DNA of 15,989 nt from Sphingomonadales bacterium (GCA_017304125.1 JAFKLV010000290.1:1-15989); one strand, 5' to 3'; positions 7,085 through 14,042 are shown, counted from the stretch's first letter. Notes: generated by a model from the letters alone, not told the origin. Translations and numbers: made by a program.

Positions 7085-7977
7085 GCGCCTCCCCTGCGCT
7101 TCAGGCGGCACTGGCCGAGGTCGCGATCGAGATCGACGCCCGCTTCGATCAGTTTCTGACCGTTCCCGACGATCCCCGCGCCACCCTCTATCGCGCGATG
7201 CGCCACGCCGCGATCGGCGGCGGCAAGCGTCTGCGTCCGCTGCTGGTCCACGCCACTGCGCAGATTTTCGGCTGTGACCGCGAATGCATCGCGCGCGTCG
7301 GCACCGCGATCGAGGCGATCCACGTCTATTCGCTGATCCACGACGATCTGCCCGCGATGGACGATGACGACATGCGGCGCGGCAAGCCGACCGTCCACAA
7401 GGCGTTCGACGAGGCGACCGCGATCCTCGCCGGTGACAGCCTGCAGGCGCTCGCCTTCGAGATTATCGCCGATCCGACGACCCACCCCGATCCTTTCGTC
7501 CGCGCCGAGCTGACGCTCGACCTTGCCCGTGCCGCCGGCCCGGCGGGGCTGTGCGGCGGGCCGGCGACGGATCTGGGCGCCGCGCGCGCCGGCTTCGACC
7601 TCGCACTGGTCGGGCGGCTGCAGGCGCTCAAGACCGGCGCGCTGATCGCCACCTCGGTCGAGGCGGGCGCGATCCTCGGCCGGGTCGCGCCGGAGGGGCG
7701 CACCGGGCTGCGCGGCTATGCCCGCGACATCGGCCTCGCCTTTCAGATCGTCGACGACCTGCTCGATGTCGAAGGCGACGAGGCGGCGGCGGGCAAGAAG
7801 CTGCGCAAGGATGCCGATGCCGGCAAGGAGACCTTCGTCTCGCTGCTCGGCATCGAGCCGGCGCGCGAACGCTCGCGGCTGCTGATCGATCAGGCGATCG
7901 CGCATTTGCGCCATTACGGGCGCGAGGCTGACCTGCTACGCGATATCGCGCGTTTCGTGCTGGAAAGGGATCGGTAA
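7081..7977 (+). CDS. ispA: Farnesyl diphosphate synthase (polyprenyl synthetase family)
   Basis: This 298-residue enzyme condenses isopentenyl diphosphate with dimethylallyl and geranyl diphosphate to give farnesyl diphosphate, the precursor of quinone side chains, undecaprenyl carriers, hopanoids and carotenoids. The GGGKRLRPLL diphosphate-binding motif is followed by the first Asp-rich motif DDLPAMD (88-94) in the context YSLIHDDLPAMDDDDMRRG, which is typical of bacterial farnesyl synthases. The second Asp-rich motif is DDLLD (225-229) in FQIVDDLLD. The length is standard. ATG 7081 overlaps the xseB stop by four bases (ATGA). coaD starts 5 bases after its stop. A geranylgeranyl-producing variant is possible, but the residues before the first Asp motif match E. 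coli IspA. Confidence 0.95.
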   Translation: MSASPALQAALAEVAIEIDARFDQFLTVPDDPRATLYRAMRHAAIGGGKRLRPLLVHATAQIFGCDRECIARVGTAIEAIHVYSLIHDDLPAMDDDDMRRGKPTVHKAFDEATAILAGDSLQALAFEIIADPTTHPDPFVRAELTLDLARAAGPAGLCGGPATDLGAARAGFDLALVGRLQALKTGALIATSVEAGAILGRVAPEGRTGLRGYARDIGLAFQIVDDLLDVEGDEAAAGKKLRKDADAGKETFVSLLGIEPARERSRLLIDQAIAHLRHYGREADLLRDIARFVLERDR

Positions 7978-7982
7978 AACCC

Positions 7983-8495
7983 ATGAGCATCCGCATCGGC
8001 GTCTATCCTGGCACTTTCGACCCGATCACATTGGGCCATATGGATATCATCCGGCGCGGCGCGAAGCTGGTCGATCGGCTGGTGGTGGGGGTGACGACCA
8101 ACCCGTCCAAATCGCCGATGTTCTCGCTCCCCGAGCGGATGTCCATCGTCGAGCGCGAGGTGTCGGCGATCGATGCCGATATCCGCGTGGTCAGCTTCGA
8201 TTCGCTGCTGATGGATTTCGCCGAACGCGAAGGTGCCGGGGTGATCGTGCGCGGGCTGCGCGCCGTCTCCGACTTCGAGTACGAATATCAGATGGCGGGG
8301 ATGAACCAGCAGCTCAACGGCCGGATCGAGACGGTGTTTCTGATGGCCGATGTCGCGCTCCAGCCGATCGCCTCGCGTCTGGTGAAGGAAATCGCCATTT
8401 TCGGCGGCGAAATCGGCAAATTCGTCACCCCCGCGGTGCGCGAGGAAGTGAGCGCGCGGGTTCAGGTGCTCGGCCGCCGCGGCAGCGCGGTTTGA
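7983..8495 (+). CDS. coaD: Pantetheine-phosphate adenylyltransferase
   Basis: This 170-residue cytosolic enzyme transfers AMP from ATP to 4'-phosphopantetheine, giving dephospho-CoA, the penultimate step of coenzyme A synthesis. The nucleotidyltransferase signature GTFDPITLGH (10-19) contains the catalytic His of the TxGH motif. VRGLRAVSDFEYEYQMAGMNQQL and the PIASRLVKEIA segment (ISSTxxKE in E. coli) are the other family hallmarks. The length is normal. It starts 5 bases after the ispA stop. An AAAGGGA stretch inside the end of ispA lies about 12 bases before ATG, so translation is probably coupled. It belongs to the xseB-ispA-coaD-ppi run. Confidence 0.97.
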   Translation: MSIRIGVYPGTFDPITLGHMDIIRRGAKLVDRLVVGVTTNPSKSPMFSLPERMSIVEREVSAIDADIRVVSFDSLLMDFAEREGAGVIVRGLRAVSDFEYEYQMAGMNQQLNGRIETVFLMADVALQPIASRLVKEIAIFGGEIGKFVTPAVREEVSARVQVLGRRGSAV

Positions 8496-8576
8496 AGGTT
8501 CAGATTGGCGCAAGCGTCACTATGCTTTAGCGCGGGCTCTGCGCTGGCGATGGAATCGAGCGGGAAAGTCGGATTG

Positions 8577-10130
8577 ATGCGTTTCTTGGGTGTAGTGGCG
8601 ATCCTTGGCGTGCTGGTGGCACCGCCGGCTTTCGCCAAAAAGGTGCAGAAGAACACGGTGGTGCTGACCACCGAGACCGCCACGCGCGCTGCGCCACCGG
8701 CGATCACCGACACGACCAACCAATGGCTGCTCGATCTGTCGGACGGCGGGCGGGTGACGATCCTGCTGCGCCCCGATGCCGCGCCGCTGATGGTCGAGCG
8801 GATCAAGACGCTGACCCGTCAGCATTTCTATGACGGCCTCACCTTTCACCGGGTGATCGACGGCTTCATGGCGCAGGGCGGCGATCCGAAGGGCGACGGC
8901 ACCGGCGGCTCGACGCTTCCCGACGTGAAGGCCGAGTTCAACTATCTGCCGCACGTCCGCGGCGCGGTCGCCGCGGCGCGCGCGCAGGCCGACGACAGCG
9001 CCAACAGCCAATTCTATATCGTGCTCCAGCCCAAGCTGGCGCTCGATCACAAATATACCGTGTTCGGCCGCGTGCTGGACGGGATGCCATATGTCGACGC
9101 GATCGAGCGCGGCGAGCCGCCGGCGAACCCGACACGCATCCTCCACGCCTATATCGCGAGCGACAATCCCCCGGCCTATCAGGCCGCGCCGCCGCCCGCG
9201 GTGAATGCGGGGGCCGTGCTCGGCCCGGTCACGCTGCCCGGCGCCTTGCGCGCCGGCGACCTTCTCGTGTTCAACGACACCCGCGTGATCCCGGCGCAAC
9301 TCGAGGGGATGCGCGGCGCAGCGCGCGTCGGCGCGACGCTCCACAAGCGCGAAGGCCCGCGTCGCTGGCGCGCCTTCGTCCGCAACGCGAAGCGCGTGCG
9401 CGACGGCGACACGATCGATTTCGGCGCCGGCGTCACCGCGATGGCGAGCGATCGCGGCGCGGACGGCAGCATCGCGCTCGATTTTGCGGGCGACGAGCCG
9501 GTCGAACTGCTGCTCGAGCGCGCCGGCCGCATGCCGCTGCCGCCCTATATCGCCGCCAAACGCCCGACCGACACGCGCGATGCCGATGATTATCAGACGA
9601 TGTTCGCGCGGCGTGCCGGGGCGGTCGCCGCCCCTACCGCCGCGCTGCATTTCACCCCCGCGCTGCTCGACGCGCTCGCGGCGGCGGGGATCGGTCATGT
9701 CACGCTGACCCTGCATGTCGGCGCGGGCACCTTCCTGCCGGTCAAGGCCGACGATACCGACGATCATGTGATGCACGCCGAATGGGGCCGCATCGACCGC
9801 GCCACCGCCGATCGCCTCAACGCGACCCGCGCCGCCGGCGGGCGGGTAATCTCGGTCGGCACCACCTCGCTGCGGCTGATCGAGAGCGCGGCGGATGCGG
9901 ACGGGATCATCCACCCGTTCGAGGGCGATACCGCGATCTTCATCACCCCCGGCTATCGCTTCCGCGGAATCGACGGGCTGGTCACCAATTTCCATTTGCC
10001 GCGCTCGACGCTGTTCATGCTGGTCTCGGCGCTGATGGGGCTCGATCGGATGCAGGCGGCCTATGCCCATGCGATCGAGACCGGCTATCGCTTCTATTCC
10101 TACGGCGACGCCTCGCTGCTGCTGCCGTGA
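8577..10130 (+). CDS. Secreted cyclophilin-type peptidyl-prolyl isomerase fused in frame to truncated QueA
   Basis: One uninterrupted 517-codon frame joins two unrelated enzymes. Residues 1-20 form a signal peptide (MRFLGVV...PPAFA, then KK). Residues about 50-200 are a cyclophilin, with FHRVIDGFMAQGGD (90-103), NSQFYIV and TVFGRVLDGM. They predict a periplasmic prolyl isomerase whose Pro/Ala-rich end (PPAYQAAPPPA) would normally finish near residue 210. Instead the frame continues into LPGALRAGDLLVFNDTRVIPAQLEG, which is QueA from roughly its 45th-55th residue onward. I chose ATG 8577 because it gives the signal peptide; an upstream in-frame ATG at 8550 and an earlier non-ATG start are weaker. 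It follows coaD on the same strand. The cyclophilin part looks complete and functional. The fusion may be a real deletion product or an assembly error. Confidence 0.85.
   Translation: MRFLGVVAILGVLVAPPAFAKKVQKNTVVLTTETATRAAPPAITDTTNQWLLDLSDGGRVTILLRPDAAPLMVERIKTLTRQHFYDGLTFHRVIDGFMAQGGDPKGDGTGGSTLPDVKAEFNYLPHVRGAVAAARAQADDSANSQFYIVLQPKLALDHKYTVFGRVLDGMPYVDAIERGEPPANPTRILHAYIASDNPPAYQAAPPPAVNAGAVLGPVTLPGALRAGDLLVFNDTRVIPAQLEGMRGAARVGATLHKREGPRRWRAFVRNAKRVRDGDTIDFGAGVTAMASDRGADGSIALDFAGDEPVELLLERAGRMPLPPYIAAKRPTDTRDADDYQTMFARRAGAVAAPTAALHFTPALLDALAAAGIGHVTLTLHVGAGTFLPVKADDTDDHVMHAEWGRIDRATADRLNATRAAGGRVISVGTTSLRLIESAADADGIIHPFEGDTAIFITPGYRFRGIDGLVTNFHLPRSTLFMLVSALMGLDRMQAAYAHAIETGYRFYSYGDASLLLP
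9228..10130 (+). pseudogene. queA: queA portion lacking its N-terminus (tRNA ribosyltransferase-isomerase)
   Basis: About 300 residues match QueA, the cytosolic enzyme that moves the ribosyl group of S-adenosylmethionine onto preQ1 in tRNA to form epoxyqueuosine. Present are GDLLVFNDTRVIP, GRMPLPPYI, YQTMFAR, APTAALHFT, TLHVGAGTFLPVK, HVMHAEWGRI, VGTTSLR, ITPGYRF, TNFHLPRSTL and the C-terminal YSYGDASLLLP. The usual first 45-55 residues (the FDFxLPxxxIAxxPxxxRxxxRLL region) are absent, and nothing like them occurs in any forward frame nearby. The segment is continuous with the cyclophilin ahead of it. GTG codons at 9201 and 9216 could in theory initiate a free product, but no ribosome binding site is seen. 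tgt, often linked to queA, does not follow. QueA activity is therefore doubtful. Confidence 0.75.
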
Positions 10131-10142
10131 CACCTCAGAGTG

Positions 10143-10173
10143 TCGGATTAACTTACAGGTAACCATAATCCGA
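10143..10173. promoter_or_regulatory. Nested inverted repeat downstream of queA
   Basis: TCGGATTA (10143-10150) and TAATCCGA (10166-10173) are perfect 8-bp inverted copies, with a smaller dyad TTAC-AG-GTAA between them. CATAAT (10164-10169) inside it resembles a -10 box, but no good -35 lies at the right distance. It is not followed by a T run, so an operator is as likely as a terminator. Confidence 0.45.
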
Positions 10174-10181
10174 TTCTCAGG

Positions 10182-10201
10182 AATGGCGGATTTCCGCCAT
10201 T
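10182..10201. promoter_or_regulatory. Perfect 20-bp dyad AATGGCGGATTTCCGCCATT
   Basis: The 9-base arms AATGGCGGA and TCCGCCATT are exact inverted copies around TT. The dyad directly abuts the sigma-54-like element that precedes the 70-aa membrane protein gene. The tight 2-base spacing suits a dimeric DNA-binding protein better than an RNA terminator, and no T tract follows. Confidence 0.5.
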
Positions 10202-10217
10202 GGCATGTCGCTTGCTT
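10200..10217 (+). promoter_or_regulatory. Sigma-54-like -24/-12 promoter
   Basis: TTGGCATGTCGCTTGCTT closely follows the RpoN consensus YTGGCACGRNNNTTGCWW. The invariant GG (10202-10203) and GC (10214-10215) are separated by exactly 10 bases. Transcription would start about 12 bases after the GC, near 10227, at the A of the ATG at 10228. This predicts a leaderless or nearly leaderless message, in keeping with the lack of a ribosome binding site. The match could be chance; no RpoN activator gene is in the window. Confidence 0.4.
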
Positions 10218-10227
10218 TTGATTCGAC

Positions 10228-10440
10228 ATGTGGTCCCGCATCGCCCGGCTGTTCGTCATCAAGACCAAGTTCGAGGCGTTTCTCGTGATCTTCTCGCTCG
10301 GCACCGGCGCGGTCGAGCGCGGGATGCATTATCTCCAGCAATATCCCGGTTATGGCGGCTGGCTGCTGTTCGCCGCCTGCCCCGCCGCGGTGTTCATGGC
10401 CGGCGTGCGCATCCTCGATTCGGTCGAACGCAATAGCTGA
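10228..10440 (+). CDS. Small conserved membrane protein of unknown function
   Basis: A 70-residue protein begins MWSRIARLFVIKTKFEAFLVIFSLGTGAVERG and continues with YPGYGGWLLFAACPAAVFMAGVRILD. There are two hydrophobic segments (about residues 17-28 and 44-62) separated by a Tyr/Gly/Gln-rich loop. I recall similar short proteins with the FVIKTKFEAFLV...AVERG..Y...YPG.GGWLLF pattern in other sphingomonads, all without known function. That recollection, and the natural end before the next gene, support a real gene. No ribosome binding site precedes ATG 10228. The upstream 97 bp hold two dyads and a sigma-54-like element, so it is probably regulated separately from the queA transcript. Confidence 0.82.
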   Translation: MWSRIARLFVIKTKFEAFLVIFSLGTGAVERGMHYLQQYPGYGGWLLFAACPAAVFMAGVRILDSVERNS

Positions 10441-10479
10441 CCCGCGATGAAGCGAGCCGCACCGGCGACGAAATGGTGT

Positions 10480-10498
10480 TGATATGATGTAACATTGC
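10480..10498. promoter_or_regulatory. Zur-box-like site upstream of the TonB receptor
   Basis: TGATATGATGTAACATTGC resembles the imperfect palindrome bound by the zinc repressor Zur in proteobacteria, roughly GATATGTTATAACAT-like, with two or three differences. It includes TATGAT (10483-10488), a good -10 match, so a repressor bound here would block transcription of the receptor at 10514. The call is based on remembered consensus and on the ZnuD-like receptor it precedes. Confidence 0.38.
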
Positions 10499-10513
10499 GT
10501 CTAGCCGGGCTTC

Positions 10514-12630
10514 ATGAACCGAACATGTGCCCAAAACTCGCTCCCGCTCGTCGCCATTGTTGCCGCGCTGCTCGCCACCCCCGCCGCCGCTGAGGAGGCG
10601 CCGGTCGCGCAGGATGCGATGCCGCGCGACGTGATCGTCACCGCGCCGGTCGCGCGCAACGAAACCGATGTGCTGCAGGGCACCTCGGTGCTGTCGGGCG
10701 AAAAGCTCAACCGCGAATTGCGCCCGACGATCGGCGAGACGCTGGCGCGGCCACCTCGTTCGGGCCAAGCGCCTCGCGCCCGATCCTGCGCGGTTTTCAG
10801 GGCGATCGCATCCGCGTGCTGACCGACGGGGTCGGCGCGATCGACGTGTCGAACACCTCGGTCGATCACGCGGTGGTGATCGATCCGTTGCTCGCCGAGC
10901 GGGTCGAGGTGCTGCGCGGCCCGGCGGCGTTGCTCTACGGCTCGTCGGCGGCGGGCGGCGTGGTCAATGTGATCGATTCGCGCATCCCGCGCGCCGTCCC
11001 CAGCAACGGCTATCGCCTCAACGCCACCGCGGGCTTCGGCAGCGCGGCGACCGAGCGCTCGGTCGGCGCGGCGGGCGATGTCGCGGTGACCAAGAATCTC
11101 GTGCTCCACGCCGACGGCTCGTATCTCAAGGCCGATGACCTCAGGATCGGCGGCTATGTCCTGTCGCCCAGCGCGCGCGCCTCTGCGCTCGCCGCGGCGC
11201 AGGCCGCGCCCGACGATGAGATCGACTTCGCCGCCTCGGCGCGGCTCAAGGGCCGGCTGCCCAATACCGCCGCCAAGACCTGGACCGCCGGGCTCGGCGC
11301 GGCGCTGATCACCGACACCGGGTCGCTCGGCGTGTCGTACAGCCATTATGACAGCCTTTATGGCGTGCCGATCCGCTACGCCACCGAACCGGGGCAGGAG
11401 CAGGAGGCCCCGCGCCTGTCGGTCGTCCAGAACCGCTTCGACCTGCGCGGCGAGGTGCAGACCGGGGGCGGTTTCCTCGATCGCATCCGCGCGCGCGCGG
11501 CCTATGCCAGCTATCGCCACTTCGAGCTGGAACCCGACGGCGGGGTCGGCACCGCCTTCTACAACAAGGGGCTCGAAGGGCGGCTCGAATTCATCCAGGC
11601 CAACCACGGCGGCTGGAGCGGGGCGAGCGGCGCGCAATATTTCAACCGCCAGTTCAATGTCGTCGGCGAGGAGGCCTTCCTGCCGCGCAACAATACCGAA
11701 CAGGTCGGGCTCTTCACGCTCCAGCAATATGAGAGCGGCGCGTTCAAGGCCGAGGGCGGCATTCGCTACGAGCATACCAATCTCGCCGCGCTCGGCCCGG
11801 CGGACGATCTGCGCTTCTTCAACGGCAAGCGCCAGTTCGACACCTTCTCGGGCTCGCTCGGCGCATCTTACGGCATCGCCAACGGCGTGCGGATCGGGCT
11901 CAACGCCTCGCGCACCGAGCGCGCGCCCTCGGCCGAGGAATTGTTCGCCAATGGCGCGCATGCCGGCACCCAGGCATATGAACTGGGCAACCCCAATTTA
12001 CGCACCGAGAAAAGCTGGGGGCTGGAAGCGACGCTCCACGCGCATAGCGACGGCTTCAGCCTCGATGCCTCGGCCTATTACAATTGGTTCGACGATTACA
12101 TTTACGAGAACCAGACCGCGCAGGCGGTGTGCGCGGCAGCGGCCGCGCCGTCCGGGCGCGACGTGGAATTCCCCTGCTTCCAATATACCCAGGCCAAGGC
12201 CCGCTATTACGGCTTCGAAATCGACATTTCGAAGCGGCTGGCGCGCATCGGCGGGCATGCGATCAACGCCGATATCCTCGGCGATTACGTCCGCGCGACG
12301 GTGGTCGACGTGAGCCCGGTACCGCGCATCCCGCCGCTGCGCGTACTCGGCGGCATCGAGGCGCAGGGCGACCGCACCAGCGCGCGGGTCGAGCTGGAAC
12401 ATGTGTTCCGTCAGGCGCGCATCGCCGCGTTCGAGACCGAGACCGCGCCCTATACGATGGTCAACGCGTCCTTCTCGTTCCGGCCCTTCGCCGACAATGA
12501 GCGGACCAGCATCATGATCGCGGCGAACAATATCTTCGACGTCAATGCGCGCCGCGCGGCCAGCGTGCTCAAGGATTTCGCGCCGCTCGCCGGCCGCGAC
12601 ATCCGCGTCACGCTGCGTATGGGGATTTAG
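10514..12630 (+). pseudogene. Frameshifted TonB-dependent outer-membrane receptor, ZnuD-like
   Basis: The coding sequence starts at ATG 10514 with a signal peptide (cleavage after PAAA-26), a TonB-box-like DVIVTAP and the first part of the plug (GETLAR). At 10749-10750 the reading frame changes. Downstream the plug resumes in another frame as ATSFGPSASRPILRGFQGDRIRVLTDGVG, then LLAERVEVLRGPAALLYGSSAAGGVVNV and a full 22-strand barrel ending in VTLRMGI at 12628. Compared with usual receptors, about five residues (a QPGVS-like stretch) are missing at the break, fitting loss of 13 or 16 bases. The repaired protein would be about 710 residues. GAHAGTQAYELGNPNLRTEKSWGLE and the HVFRQ segment resemble zinc receptors of the ZnuD group. 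As written, only a 102-residue stub or an internally initiated barrel without signal peptide could be made. Confidence 0.85.
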
Positions 12631-12640
12631 TCCGCCTTGG

Positions 12641-12670
12641 TCGTCATCCTCGCGCAGGCGGGGATGACGA
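12641..12670. repeat. Short palindromic repeat between convergent genes
   Basis: TCGTCATCCTCGC (12641-12653) and GCGGGGATGACGA (12658-12670) pair with one mismatch around a 4-base loop. This is a second palindromic family (the GTCATCC...GGGATGAC type), unrelated to the one at 4647. It lies between the convergent TonB receptor and RNase T2 genes, where it could act as a bidirectional terminator or RNA stabiliser. No strong T run is seen on either side. Confidence 0.7.
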
Positions 12671-12676
12671 TCTGTC

Positions 12677-13390
12677 TCAGCGCGGCCCGCGCCAGATCTT
12701 CAGCCGCGCATCGGGCGCCAGCCCGCCCTGATGTGCCGGGCAGGTCGTGTAGGCGAAGCTCTTGTCGGTGCACAGCCACACCTCGTCGAGCCAGCCTTCG
12801 CGATTGGCGGTGATGCGCATCATATCGGGTCGCATCCCGGGATTGGCGCGCGCCAGCGCGGCGGCGAATTGCCCGGCGGTCAGCGGGCGGCGCGACAGTG
12901 CGTCCATGTTGGGATAGCGCAATTTGCCGTACATGCCGGTCGAGCGGCGGAAGAAGGTCGCCGGGGTCTCACCCTTCATGCAGGTGCCGTGCTTGGCCCA
13001 TTCGTGCTGGAGCAATTGCACCGACGGCGTCGCGCACAGATTCGCCGCGATCACCGGCGGCGGCAGCAAATCGGTCGCGGTGCAATATTGCGGCCAGTCC
13101 TTCCCCTCGCCGTCTGGCCATAGCCCGTGGAGCACGAAGCCGAAGCGGTTCTTGCCGCATTGCATCCGCGCCGCCGGATCGTGCATCCGCGTGCGGCAAT
13201 ATTGCGGCGACCAGCTGATCGCCAGCGTATAGCCGCCGATCGGCAACAGCCGCTGCGGCTCGCGTTCATTGGGCAGATCGGCGTGCGGCGCGGCAAGATC
13301 GCGCGGCACCGCGCAATGATAGGCCTGCGCCACCGCGACGCCCGGCAATGCACCGAAAGCGGCGGCGGCAACGGCTAAACGATAGATCAC
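12677..13390 (-). CDS. Secreted RNase T2 family ribonuclease
   Basis: This 237-residue exported ribonuclease should cut single-stranded RNA through a 2',3'-cyclic phosphate. Both T2 catalytic motifs are intact: CAS I FVLHGLWP with His88, and CAS II HEWAKHGTC with Glu130 and His134. Further cysteines (YHC, QYC, MQC, NLC, WLC, TTC) suit a disulfide-bonded periplasmic enzyme. A signal peptide runs to about residue 23 (GVAVAQA). The frame is open far upstream, so the start was chosen: GTG 13390 is preceded by GGAG 8 bases away and overlaps the stop of the upstream four-TM gene as GTGA. It gives a proper signal peptide. RNase T2 enzymes in Gram-negatives (RNase I) scavenge RNA in the periplasm. 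The coupling to a small membrane protein is of unknown meaning. Confidence 0.94.
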   Translation of the reverse strand: MIYRLAVAAAAFGALPGVAVAQAYHCAVPRDLAAPHADLPNEREPQRLLPIGGYTLAISWSPQYCRTRMHDPAARMQCGKNRFGFVLHGLWPDGEGKDWPQYCTATDLLPPPVIAANLCATPSVQLLQHEWAKHGTCMKGETPATFFRRSTGMYGKLRYPNMDALSRRPLTAGQFAAALARANPGMRPDMMRITANREGWLDEVWLCTDKSFAYTTCPAHQGGLAPDARLKIWRGPR

Positions 13391-13818
13391 GCAATATCTC
13401 CATCGGCCGGCTCTTCGCCGAACCACAATTTCGCATCGGGCTTGAAAAGCATCACCGCCGCCGCGACGTACAACACCGACACGAGGATCGCGAACAGCGT
13501 CGACAGCAACGGCACCGTGCCGCCCACCAGCGCGTACAGGTTGCGCGCGATCCCGAGCAGCGAGAGCGCGGCGAACACCGTCACCACCCATTTCGCGGCG
13601 ATGCTGGGGTTACGCGCGGTGAAATACCACAAGGTGATGCTGATCACGATGCCGACCACCAGTGCCACCGGCATCACCCATTGCAGATTGCCGAGCGCCG
13701 GATTGGCGCTGAGCTGCGCCGCCCGCCCCTGCCACGACACCGCCGAGACGACGAGCCCGAGGATGAAGGAACCGAGATACAATTGCTCGTATCTGACGAT
13801 CGACGGTGGCCGCTGCAT
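13387..13818 (-). CDS. Hypothetical four-TM inner-membrane protein
   Basis: A 143-residue protein has four clear transmembrane helices, at about residues 12-30 (LYLGSFILGLVVSAVSW), 46-68 (LQWVMPVALVVGIVISITLWYFTA), 74-97 and 100-124. Its short acidic C-terminal tail ends GEEPADGDIA. ATG 13818 has AAGGGG 8 bases before it. The last codons overlap the GTG of the RNase T2 gene, so translation of the two is coupled. I do not recognise a named family with confidence; the layout suits small bacterial DUF membrane proteins. Any role with the downstream secreted ribonuclease is speculative. Confidence 0.85.
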   Translation of the reverse strand: MQRPPSIVRYEQLYLGSFILGLVVSAVSWQGRAAQLSANPALGNLQWVMPVALVVGIVISITLWYFTARNPSIAAKWVVTVFAALSLLGIARNLYALVGGTVPLLSTLFAILVSVLYVAAAVMLFKPDAKLWFGEEPADGDIA

Positions 13819-13934
13819 GATTCGTTCCCCTTATCGCCGGCAGGTTAGTGCCACGCCTCCGCCGCGCAAGGCGACCCGCGGTATGTGATTGAGAAATGTC
13901 GTTTTGGTGGGCATCCACCCCTCCCCTGCTTACC

Positions 13935-14042
13935 CCCCTCCCTGGTGAAGGGAGGGGCTGGGGGTGGGTGGGTATGAGGGGCACCGGTCCGTTCCCTCGC
14001 CGGCCAACCCACCCCCGCCCCCTCCCTTGTTCAAGGGAGGGG
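13935..14042. repeat. Pair of inverted palindromic repeats downstream of nadC
   Basis: Two copies of a roughly 38-base unit stand in opposite orientation, at 13935-13972 and 14004-14042. Each has a hairpin of the form CCCCTCCCT, short loop, AGGGAGGGG, followed in one copy by a tail like CTGGGGGTGGG and preceded in the other by its complement. The whole 243-bp gap between the minus-strand nadC and four-TM genes holds nothing else apparent. The copies are not identical, as expected of an old REP-like pair. It is a third repeat family in this window. Confidence 0.8.

Noticed and set aside
8505..8576. Earlier in-frame start for the cyclophilin.
   Set aside because: The extra residues push the hydrophobic signal segment inward; ATG 8577 gives a proper signal peptide.
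8520..10304. 594-codon minus-strand frame opposite cyclophilin/queA and the following gap.
   Set aside because: No domain and shadow-like composition; plus-strand motifs are unambiguous. Its openness does not explain the fusion.
10501..11961. 486-codon minus-strand frame opposite the TonB receptor.
   Set aside because: Shadow of the barrel coding frame; no family features.
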